Source of the DNA: Rhodospirillaceae bacterium
GTDB taxonomy: Bacteria > Pseudomonadota > Alphaproteobacteria > Rhodospirillales > Rhodospirillaceae
Length of the DNA stretch: 64,000 nt
Direction: 5' to 3'
NCBI GenBank assembly: GCA_019694335.1
Contig: JAIBCD010000008.1
Location: 1 to 64,000 of the forward strand
How positions within the stretch are numbered: position 1 is the stretch's first letter; every line of letters starts with the position of its first letter. A program made the translations under genes and the position numbers. Positions 28,335-35,345 of the stretch are shown here, one piece after another. The notes under the pieces were generated by a model, which saw only the letters and a list, made by a program, of their open reading frames with translations, ran no database searches and had not been told where the DNA came from.

Positions 28335-28837
28335 GGCGTGCCGCCCAGGTTTACCAGGCGCGGCTGATGGCCGGTGGCCGCGAAGAACTTCATCAGGTCG
28401 GCACTCTTCAGCGACGTGGTCATGCAGTTGACCAGCGGGTGAGCGTTGATGACCTCCTGCGCCATCATCCAGGCATCCAGGATCACTTGCACCTGATGTG
28501 TGGTGTCGTTGATGGCCGCGAACGGCGTCACCGACCCCGGCTCCACGCCGAGCACGCGTTTCAGCCGTTCGGCCGAGCCGAACGACAGCCGCGCTGCGCC
28601 GATCAATCCCGGAAGCTTCTTCAGATCGACCTGCCGGTTCCACGGGACGGTCACCAGCCACATGGCCTTCTTGGCGTCGCACAAGAATAGATTCTTGATG
28701 TGCACGCCCGGCAGATGGCCCATTACCTCCTCGCCGTCATGAACGGTGAACGCGGGGGCATGCTCGATGGTGCTGGAGGCGATTCCCAGTTCATCGAGCC
28801 GCGCGAGGAGTTCGCACGGCGAGAGAGGTTCAGACAT
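28331..28837 (-). CDS. Prolyl-tRNA deacylase (ProX/PrdX-type editing protein)
   Basis: This 168-aa YbaK/ProX-fold protein has KNLFLCDAKKAMWLVTVPWNRQVDLKKL, with the substrate-contacting lysine in IKNLFL. It also has SFGSAERLKRVLGVEPGSVTPFAAIND, the signature of free-standing INS-like domains. Such proteins hydrolyse Ala-tRNA(Pro) or Cys-tRNA(Pro). The C-terminal region is complete. Its start lies within the last 8 bp of the upstream AI-2E transporter gene. Confidence 0.88.
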   Translation of the reverse strand: MSEPLSPCELLARLDELGIASSTIEHAPAFTVHDGEEVMGHLPGVHIKNLFLCDAKKAMWLVTVPWNRQVDLKKLPGLIGAARLSFGSAERLKRVLGVEPGSVTPFAAINDTTHQVQVILDAWMMAQEVINAHPLVNCMTTSLKSADLMKFFAATGHQPRLVNLGGTP

Positions 28838-29891
28838 GCTGCGTCATGGGACGCTTGACCGGCCACGCGGTCATTACCGCCTTCACCAGCACCGCCAGCG
28901 GAATGGCGAAGAACACACCCCACACGCCCCAAATGCCGCCGAAGAACAGGATCGCGACGATGATGGCCACGGGATGAATCGCGACGGCCTCGGAGAACAG
29001 CAGCGGCACCAGCACGTTGCCGTCGAGTGCGTGGATCACAAGGTATGAACCCACGGCCAGGGCGGCGTCGAAACTGACACCCCACTGCAGCAGCGCCACG
29101 CCCGCCACGGGTACCGTGGCGGCGGCCGCGCCGATATAGGGAATCATCACCGCCACGGCGACGATCACCGCCAGCAGCGGTGCGTAGTTCAGGTGGATGA
29201 GCGCGAACACGATGTAGGTGACAATACCGACGATCACCATCTGCACCACTTTGCCGCCGACGAAACTTTGCAGCTGGCGGTTCACATCGCGCCAAACACT
29301 GCCGGCGAGTTCATGATGCTCGGGCAGGAACGACGCGAGCCAGGCGATGATGCGTTCCTTGTCCTTGAGCAGGAAAAAGATCATCACCGGCACGATGATC
29401 AAGTACACCAGCGTGGTGACCAGCCCGATCACCGTGCCGCGCAGGTACGGCGCGAGATGTTGACCCATGCCCAACATCTCGCTGCGCAGCTCGTCGAGGC
29501 CGTCGTCCAGCTGCTCCGCCGTCACCAAGGTCGGATAGCGGTCGGGCAAATGGTGAACGATGTCCTGGAACTTGGCGATAAACTGGGGAAACTGCGATAC
29601 CAGTTGCGCCAGTTGGCGTCCCAACACCGGCACTAGCCCGACCAGAGCCAGGATCGCCGCCACGAACAGGCCGTAAATGACAGCGAGCGACGCATTGCGC
29701 GACATGTTGCGGCGTTGCAGGCCGCGCATGGCCACATCCATCACATAGGCGATGGTGAGCGCGCCGTAGAACGGCGCCAGCATCTCGGCCGTCAGGGCCA
29801 CGAAGGCCGTGCCGGTGACCAGCAGCACCAGCAACATTGCAAGCTGGTTGTTGCGGGCGATGATATTGTACCAGTCGCGTAAGAGATCCAT
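28830..29891 (-). CDS. AI-2E family transporter (PerM-like)
   Basis: The product is an integral membrane protein of 353 aa with eight predicted helices. It has the family's central periplasmic region and the C-terminal pattern PYIGAAAATVPVAGVALLQWG then VLVPLLFSEAVAIHPVAIIVAILFFGGIWGVWGVFFAIPLAVLVKAV. Homologues export autoinducer-2 or act in Na+/H+ exchange. The frame extends to 29942, but those extra codons are encoded by a palindromic repeat; the ATG at 29891 (MDLLRDWYNI) gives a normal N terminus. Confidence 0.85.
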   Translation of the reverse strand: MDLLRDWYNIIARNNQLAMLLVLLVTGTAFVALTAEMLAPFYGALTIAYVMDVAMRGLQRRNMSRNASLAVIYGLFVAAILALVGLVPVLGRQLAQLVSQFPQFIAKFQDIVHHLPDRYPTLVTAEQLDDGLDELRSEMLGMGQHLAPYLRGTVIGLVTTLVYLIIVPVMIFFLLKDKERIIAWLASFLPEHHELAGSVWRDVNRQLQSFVGGKVVQMVIVGIVTYIVFALIHLNYAPLLAVIVAVAVMIPYIGAAAATVPVAGVALLQWGVSFDAALAVGSYLVIHALDGNVLVPLLFSEAVAIHPVAIIVAILFFGGIWGVWGVFFAIPLAVLVKAVMTAWPVKRPMTQHV

Positions 29892-29907
29892 GTCGAACCC
29901 AGCCCCC

Positions 29908-29947
29908 GGAGCGCGATTGCGTTTCTTCTGAAACGCAATCACGCTCC
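29908..29947. repeat. REP-like palindrome in the AI-2E/mnmC divergent region
   Basis: An 18-bp stem GGAGCGCGATTGCGTTTC/GAAACGCAATCACGCTCC, with one mismatch and loop TTCT, is typical of alphaproteobacterial REP elements. It occupies the region directly upstream of the AI-2E gene start. Confidence 0.8.
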
Positions 29948-29949
29948 AG

Positions 29950-30007
29950 ATTCATATTTGTCGCTTTTTTGCCGGCCGAACTGGTGTCCACTTCGGCCGA
30001 AAATGCT
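29950..30007. repeat. Dispersed repeat family 2, second copy
   Basis: It has the same ends (ATTCATATTTG and AAAATGCT) and the same GGCCGAA/TTCGGCC arms as 5462-5519. It adjoins the REP palindrome and fills the region before mnmC. Confidence 0.7.
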
Positions 30008-30031
30008 TTGTATTGGCGCGGAGAATAGCGG

Positions 30032-31966
30032 GTGAACCCTTCAGGCGCAAAGCGGGGCGTCACGCCGGCCGGCCTTACGTGGGACCAGGGCACGCCGGCG
30101 TCATTGCGCTTTGGTGACGTCTATTACAGCCGTGGCGAGGGGCTCGCGGAGAAGCGCCATGTGTTCCTGGCGGGCTGCGGCCTGCCCGGGGCTTGGCGCG
30201 GCCTGGAAGCGTTCACCATCTGCGAGCTAGGGTTCGGCTCGGGGCTCAGCTTCCTCGCGACCGTGCGGCTGTGGGTTGAGACCGCCGCGCCCCACGCCCG
30301 GTTGAACTACCTGGCGGTGGAAGCCCACCCCCTCACCCCGGACGAACTCCAGCGCAGCCTGGCGCCCTGGACGGAACTCGCGCGGGAGGCCGATGCCTTG
30401 CTGGGGATTTACCCCGCGCCGTCACCCGGCTTCCACCGGCTTCATCTCGGCGGCGGGATCTCTCTGACGCTTCTCTACGGTGACGCCGCCGCCATGCTGT
30501 CCCAGACCCGCGCGCGGGTGGATGCCTGGTACCTGGACGGCTTCGCGCCCAGTAGGAACCCGGAGATGTGGTCGGTGAATGTGTTCCAAGAGATGGCGCG
30601 GCTGTCGCGACCGGGAGCGCACCTCGCCACTTACAGCGCCGCCGGCCAGGTACGCCGGGGCCTGCAAGACGCCGGCTTCACCGTGGAATTGGCCGCGGGG
30701 TTCGGGCGCAAGCGCGACATGGTCCGCGCGCGCTACACCGGCGGCGCGCGGACGGCACCGGCGCCCTGGTTCGCACCGGCGGCGCCAAGCGCCAGAGGGC
30801 GCGCGGCGATCGTCGGTGGCGGGATCGCGGGGACCGCGGTCGCGGCTGCGCTGGCACGCCGGGGGTGGGCCTGCACGCTGGTCGAGCGACGCGCGACACT
30901 CGCTGGCGCGGCCTCGGGGACACCCGCCGCCGTGGCGATGCCGCGGCTGACCGCGGGACATGCCATCGACGGCCGGATCCATGCGGCGGCCTGGCGATAT
31001 GCCGCGCGAAGCTGGAACGACCGGACGTTTTATACGCCCTGCGGCGTGCTCCAACTGGCCACCGATGCCGCCGAAGCGGAACGGCTGGGCCTCATCGCCG
31101 ATAGCGGCCCACTGCCGGCCTTGGAGTTTTTGTCGCGGGACGCGGCTTCCACGGCGGCCGGATGCGCGTTGCCGGTTCCTGCGCTGCTGTTTCCCAACGG
31201 CGGCCGGATCGATGCGCGCGCTTTGTGCGCGGCCGAGGCGCGCGGCGCGGATGTTCTTCTCGGCCGCGATGCGGCGGCGCTCGAACGCACCGGGAGTGGA
31301 TGGCGTCTCTCGGACAACGGCGGCGCCATCTGCGATGCCGATGTAGTGGTGCTCGCCAACGCCGGCGCCGCCCGCGCGTTTTCAAGGAGCGCCTGGCTGC
31401 CGCTGGCAGCGCGTCACGGCCAGATCACCGCCGCGGCGCCATCCCTGGAAAGCGCGAAGCTGCGCTGCGTGCTGGCCTACGGCGGAACGCTCACGCCGGC
31501 GCGGGACGGTCTGCACCATGTCGGCGCGACCTTCAGCGCACCCGCGCCGGGCGCGGCGGAGGATGCGGTCAGCGGCGCGGACGATGCGCGCAATCTCGCG
31601 CAACTTGCTCAGGTGTTGCCGGGTCTGGCGCGGGGTCTGACGCCGTCCGCGTCCTGGGCCGGGGTCCGCTGGACCACATCCGATCATCTTCCGCTGGTGG
31701 GCCCGCTGGCCGACGCGGCGGCCTTCGCGCGCGATTACGCCCCGCTGCGGCACGGGCAGCATTGGGTGGACTATCCGCCGGCGGCCTATGAACCCGGGCT
31801 TTACGTCATGGCCGGCTTCGGCTCCCACGGCCTGGCCTTGGCGCCCCTCTGCGCCGAACTGCTCGCCAGCCACGTCACCGGGGAGCCTTGGCCCTTGGAA
31901 CAGGATCTTGTGGCGGCCCTACACCCCAGCCGCTTCCTGCTCCGCGACCTCAAGCGCCCAAAATAA
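30032..31966 (+). CDS. mnmC: Bifunctional tRNA mnm5s2U34 biosynthesis protein
   Basis: This 644-aa fusion catalyses the last two steps of mnm5s2U synthesis at the tRNA wobble position. The N-terminal MnmD-like methyltransferase has ELGFGSGLSFLAT and WYLDGFAPSRNPEMW. The C-terminal FAD-dependent MnmC oxidoreductase has the dinucleotide fold RAAIVGGGIAGTAVAAALARRGW near residue 260 and ends with VMAGFGSHGLALAPLCAELLA. The start is GTG in a repeat-rich divergent region. The stop lies in a palindrome pair. Confidence 0.92.
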   Translation: MNPSGAKRGVTPAGLTWDQGTPASLRFGDVYYSRGEGLAEKRHVFLAGCGLPGAWRGLEAFTICELGFGSGLSFLATVRLWVETAAPHARLNYLAVEAHPLTPDELQRSLAPWTELAREADALLGIYPAPSPGFHRLHLGGGISLTLLYGDAAAMLSQTRARVDAWYLDGFAPSRNPEMWSVNVFQEMARLSRPGAHLATYSAAGQVRRGLQDAGFTVELAAGFGRKRDMVRARYTGGARTAPAPWFAPAAPSARGRAAIVGGGIAGTAVAAALARRGWACTLVERRATLAGAASGTPAAVAMPRLTAGHAIDGRIHAAAWRYAARSWNDRTFYTPCGVLQLATDAAEAERLGLIADSGPLPALEFLSRDAASTAAGCALPVPALLFPNGGRIDARALCAAEARGADVLLGRDAAALERTGSGWRLSDNGGAICDADVVVLANAGAARAFSRSAWLPLAARHGQITAAAPSLESAKLRCVLAYGGTLTPARDGLHHVGATFSAPAPGAAEDAVSGADDARNLAQLAQVLPGLARGLTPSASWAGVRWTTSDHLPLVGPLADAAAFARDYAPLRHGQHWVDYPPAAYEPGLYVMAGFGSHGLALAPLCAELLASHVTGEPWPLEQDLVAALHPSRFLLRDLKRPK

Positions 31967-32004
31967 ATGTACCCGGTACATTTTAAATTGTACCAGGTAC
32001 ATTT
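31965..32004. repeat. Second pair of TGTACC-N-GGTACA palindromes at the mnmC 3' end
   Basis: The palindromes lie at 31965-31983 (AAATGTACC-C-GGTACATTT) and about 31989-32001 (TGTACC-A-GGTACA). They have the same core as the pair at 808-897 and are again placed exactly at a stop codon. Confidence 0.8.
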
Positions 32005-32006
32005 AT

Positions 32007-32331
32007 CGGCGGGGGAAGGGAATTTAGGGCCAGAGCCGAATTTCAAGCTTCCATCTACGCTTGACGGGCATAATTGATGGTCGAAAGCTCGACCCTGACC
32101 TCAAATTCCCGAGACTTATCAGCTTTTTAGAAGAAAAGTCTTCTCCCATCCTTTCCGGGGCCGCCCTTTGGCGGTTTAGCCGTACGGGACGGGAGAAGAA
32201 AAAGCCTCAGCTGTCATCGGGGTAGGATCTGACTCGTGGACAACGACGAGCGAGGCCGGATCACAAAGTCTTCCTGAACACGGTCTCGAGGTTGGCATGT
32301 GCCTGTAAGGTTGCTACGCTCCTAAAAATGC
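32007..32331. other. Non-coding region between mnmC and the DUF6502 gene
   Basis: No gene is supported. There is a structured stretch near 32135-32200: CTTCTCCCATC with GACGGGAGAAG as inverted arms around GGGGCCGCCCTTTGGCGG, followed by AAAAAG. This could be a small RNA hairpin or a leftward terminator. Confidence 0.4.
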
Positions 32332-32413
32332 GTGGGAAAAATTCCCACTAACAAGGTGAAGCCTAATGTAGCAATAGGGGCTTCGTCAATAAAAAAGTGG
32401 GAAAAATTCCCAC
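32332..32413. promoter_or_regulatory. Two identical GTGGGAAAAATTCCCAC palindromes
   Basis: Identical 17-mers (7-bp arms, 3-nt centre) lie at 32332-32348 and 32397-32413, 65 bp apart. The second ends 19 bp before the DUF6502 start codon. The placement suggests operators for a dimeric repressor controlling the DUF6502-DUF5666 operon, possibly by looping; no regulator gene is adjacent. Confidence 0.6.
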
Positions 32414-32432
32414 AATCACCTATACCGTTGAT

Positions 32433-33323
32433 ATGCCGTCGTCAGAACCTGTCGCCGCGCCTCCCAAGACGCTTGTCGCCGCCGTCCGCGCGCTGCTGCG
32501 TCCGCTGGTGCGTTTGCTCATTTCAAAGGGAGTCGGCCTGCCCGCCTTCGTCGAGCTGGTGAAGGACGCTTATGTCGATGTGGCGGTGAACGAGTTTCCG
32601 GTCGGCAAGAAAAAACAGACCGACAGCCGCATCAGCCTGCTCACCGGCGTGCATCGCAAGGACGTCAAACGCCTGCGCACGCAGAAACGCCGCCCGATCA
32701 CCGCGCCCAAGACCATCGGACTTGGCGCGCAGCTGGTGGCGCGCTGGGTGGGGTCAAAGGAAACCACTGATTCCAGCGGTCTTCCGCTGCCCCTGCCACG
32801 CCAGGCTTTGAGGCCCGGCCAACCGTCGTTCGATGCGCTGGTGGAGCAGGTGTCGAAGGATGTGCGCCCGCGCGCGGTGCTCGACGAGTGGATTCGCCTC
32901 GGAGTCGCGCGCCTGGATGACGACGGCAACGTGGTGCTCAACCAGCTCGCGTTCGTGCCGGAGAAGGGTTTCCAGGAAAAGGCGTTCTATTTCGGCCGCA
33001 ACGTTCACGATCATTTAGCCGCCGGCGCCCACAATCTGCTCGGCGACGGACAACCCTTGCTCGACCGAAGCGTTCATTACAGCAACCTGACCCCCGAATC
33101 GGCGGACGCCCTCGCGGCGGCGGCGGAACGGAACGGGATGCAGGCCCTCCTGGCCTTGAACCGCATGGCGCTGGAGTTGTCCGCGAAAGATAAAGATCGC
33201 GCGGATGCGAACAAAAGGGTTAATTTCGGCTTGTACTTCTTCAAGGGTTCTACCCGTTTCAATGACTTAAGGCTCGACGGGGATACCTCTGAAGGCGACG
33301 CGGACGAGCAGTCTGAGGAGTAG
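32433..33323 (+). CDS. DUF6502 family protein
   Basis: This 296-aa protein appears cytoplasmic. An N-terminal helical region (LVAAVRALLRPLVRLLISKGVGLPAFVELVKDAYVDVAVNEF) is followed by RISLLTGVHRKDVKRLRTQKRR, which looks like a DNA-binding helix-turn-helix with a basic extension, and a C-terminal part of unknown fold. The pattern matches DUF6502 proteins, which commonly precede DUF5666 genes, as here. The HTH-like segment suggests a regulator, perhaps acting on the palindromes just upstream; this is inference. The ATG at 32433 avoids translating the operator palindrome. Confidence 0.7.
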   Translation: MPSSEPVAAPPKTLVAAVRALLRPLVRLLISKGVGLPAFVELVKDAYVDVAVNEFPVGKKKQTDSRISLLTGVHRKDVKRLRTQKRRPITAPKTIGLGAQLVARWVGSKETTDSSGLPLPLPRQALRPGQPSFDALVEQVSKDVRPRAVLDEWIRLGVARLDDDGNVVLNQLAFVPEKGFQEKAFYFGRNVHDHLAAGAHNLLGDGQPLLDRSVHYSNLTPESADALAAAAERNGMQALLALNRMALELSAKDKDRADANKRVNFGLYFFKGSTRFNDLRLDGDTSEGDADEQSEE

Positions 33324-33362
33324 GCCGGGCCGCAATCGTGCGGGCCGGTGGCAGGGGTTTCG

Positions 33363-34547
33363 ATGAACGGGGCTGACGCCAAGCCGTTTGGGCTGAGCAC
33401 GCTGCGGGCGACCGCGGCGGCGCTGACGCTCGCCCTGCTCGGGGCTTGCGCCGCGGCGCCGCAACAGGCGGCGCTGGACCCGAAGAACGGCGACGGCCTC
33501 GGCGGCACCGGAATTTCAAGCGGGGGCATTAAAACCGCGCAGGTCAACACGCGCGGCGACGGCATCGGCGGCACCGGCATTGGTACTGGTATCGTCGGCA
33601 CGATCACCGGCTTCGGTTCGATCATCGTCAACGGCCTCGAACTCGAATTCAACACCTCGACCGCCGTGGTGTCCGACGGCCGCCCGGCGTCGCTGCAGGA
33701 TCTGCGCATCGGCCAAGTGGTGCAGGGCATCGCGCGTACACGCGAGGGCAAACTCACCCTCGACACCCTCGATATCCAGCACGCCGTTACCGGCCCGATC
33801 TCGGCGATCGACCAGGCCACCCAGACCATGACGGTGCTCGGCCAGCGCGTGCGCCTGAACCTGGGCGGCGACAAGGCCGCGGCCGACGCCTTCAAGACCC
33901 TCCAGGCGGGCGACGTGGTCAGCGTCTCCGGCCAGCGCCTGGCCGACGGCACCATCATCGCCACCCGCGTCGACCAGAAGCATGACGACGGCCGCGTGAT
34001 CGTGCGCGGCAATGTCGGCGCCCTCACCGCCACCTCGGTGCGCGTCGGCGAACTCGATGTGGCGCTTTCGCCCGACACGACGGTCTCGGCGCCGAAGGCT
34101 GGCGGCCGCGTGGTGATCTCGGGCCGCATGATCAACGGCCAGTTCGCGCCAGACGTGATCAACGGCGGCGACATGCTGCCGTTCGGCGCCACGGTCGCCG
34201 ACGTATCGTTGGAAGCCTATGCCCCCGCCAACGCCGGCGGCAGCGGGCCCCTCAATGTCCATGGCGTGACCATCACCGGCGCTGCGTTGCCGCCCGGCAC
34301 CGTCACCAACGACCGCATCATCGTCACCGGCAAGATCGACGGCCCGGACAAGATCGCCGCCGCCGCCATCGCCAAGGTGCGCACCCTGGTGACCGTGCTG
34401 CAGGCACAGGGCTCCGCGCGCCCCGCCGCCGTGCGCCCCGACACGCCGCGCTTCGAGCGCGTCAACCCGCCGCAGCGCCCCGAGCGCCCGCAGTCGGTCA
34501 CGCCGCCGGTCATCGAACGGCCAGTGATCGAACGGCCGACCGCATAA
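33363..34547 (+). CDS. DUF5666 domain lipoprotein
   Basis: This 394-aa protein has a lipoprotein signal sequence (hydrophobic stretch then LLGACAAA, lipobox cysteine near residue 27). The mature part has glycine-rich GDGIGGTGIGTGIVGTITGF repeats and several OB-like DUF5666 units (VGTITGFGSIIVNGLELEF, VTGPISAIDQATQTMTVLGQRV, VRGNVGALTATSVRVGEL). A proline-rich, low-complexity tail follows. The function is unknown; it is exported and lies 39 bp after its DUF6502 partner. The ATG at 33363 has an AGGGG site nearby; a GTG at 33348 is the alternative. Confidence 0.75.
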   Translation: MNGADAKPFGLSTLRATAAALTLALLGACAAAPQQAALDPKNGDGLGGTGISSGGIKTAQVNTRGDGIGGTGIGTGIVGTITGFGSIIVNGLELEFNTSTAVVSDGRPASLQDLRIGQVVQGIARTREGKLTLDTLDIQHAVTGPISAIDQATQTMTVLGQRVRLNLGGDKAAADAFKTLQAGDVVSVSGQRLADGTIIATRVDQKHDDGRVIVRGNVGALTATSVRVGELDVALSPDTTVSAPKAGGRVVISGRMINGQFAPDVINGGDMLPFGATVADVSLEAYAPANAGGSGPLNVHGVTITGAALPPGTVTNDRIIVTGKIDGPDKIAAAAIAKVRTLVTVLQAQGSARPAAVRPDTPRFERVNPPQRPERPQSVTPPVIERPVIERPTA

Positions 34548-34565
34548 AAGCGGGCCGCCTAACTT

Positions 34566-35345
34566 TTAGAAACCGCGAAACGTGATCGCGACACCGCCTC
34601 CGGCTGACGGGCTGTTGGGCGAGAATCCAGCCGTGCCGTAAACATTCGCCGACCAGCGGTCGGAGAACTTGTAGTTCAGATAGGCGGTGCCTTCCTGGGG
34701 CGTTTTAGCGCTGACCAGGGCCGCTTGCCGGATGTCGTAGGACACGCCGGCGGTGACGCGTTCATTCCAGGTGTACTGGGCGCCGACGCTGCCGTAGAGC
34801 ACGTTGCGCAGCACATAGCCCACCGGGCTTCCGCTGAAGCGGTAACCAACCTGCATGAACGGGATCAGGTTGCCGATGGTCTTGGCGATATCCACCTGCC
34901 CGCCGCCGTCCCAGGCACCGGTGCCGAGACCCTTGGCGAAACTCGCGGTCGGCGCCTTCACGCGCGCCGTCAGGTCGACGAACCAGCCGCTCGCCCACAA
35001 GCTTTCGACCGAATAGGTGCCGAACAGGTGGAGATCGCCGATCCCGGACGCATGGCCCGAAGTGCGGATCCCGGCCGCGCCACCGGCGCCACCGGCGTCG
35101 AGCAGGATCGCTGGGCCGCTGATGCGCAGCCAGGACGCATCCGCGCGCAGGGTCCACGGGCCTTTGACCGCCTTGATGGAGAGCGGCAGGGAGAGGATTT
35201 CCGTCGGCTTGGCCGCGCCGTAAAGGCCCGAAGAGAAATCGAACCCGCTGCGGACGCTCAAGTCCCAGAAGGCGTCGGCGAAGGAATCCTGGGCAACGGC
35301 AGACCCGGGACTCAGCAACGCCAGCGCGACAACGGTTCTCCGCAT
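34566..35345 (-). CDS. Outer-membrane beta-barrel protein, unknown
   Basis: This 259-aa protein has a signal peptide (MRRTVVALALLSPGSAVAQ). Alternating hydrophobic/polar strands are separated by short turns, for example DLHLFGTYSVESLWASGWFVDLTARVKAPT and VTAGVSYDIRQAALVSAKTPQEGTAYLNYKFSDRW, and the protein ends in a terminal phenylalanine (ITFRGF), the usual barrel sorting signal. It resembles phenol-degradation MetA-like and transporter barrels. Its ATG overlaps the stop of the patatin gene by 1 bp, so the lipase and barrel are co-expressed. Confidence 0.72.
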   Translation of the reverse strand: MRRTVVALALLSPGSAVAQDSFADAFWDLSVRSGFDFSSGLYGAAKPTEILSLPLSIKAVKGPWTLRADASWLRISGPAILLDAGGAGGAAGIRTSGHASGIGDLHLFGTYSVESLWASGWFVDLTARVKAPTASFAKGLGTGAWDGGGQVDIAKTIGNLIPFMQVGYRFSGSPVGYVLRNVLYGSVGAQYTWNERVTAGVSYDIRQAALVSAKTPQEGTAYLNYKFSDRWSANVYGTAGFSPNSPSAGGGVAITFRGF

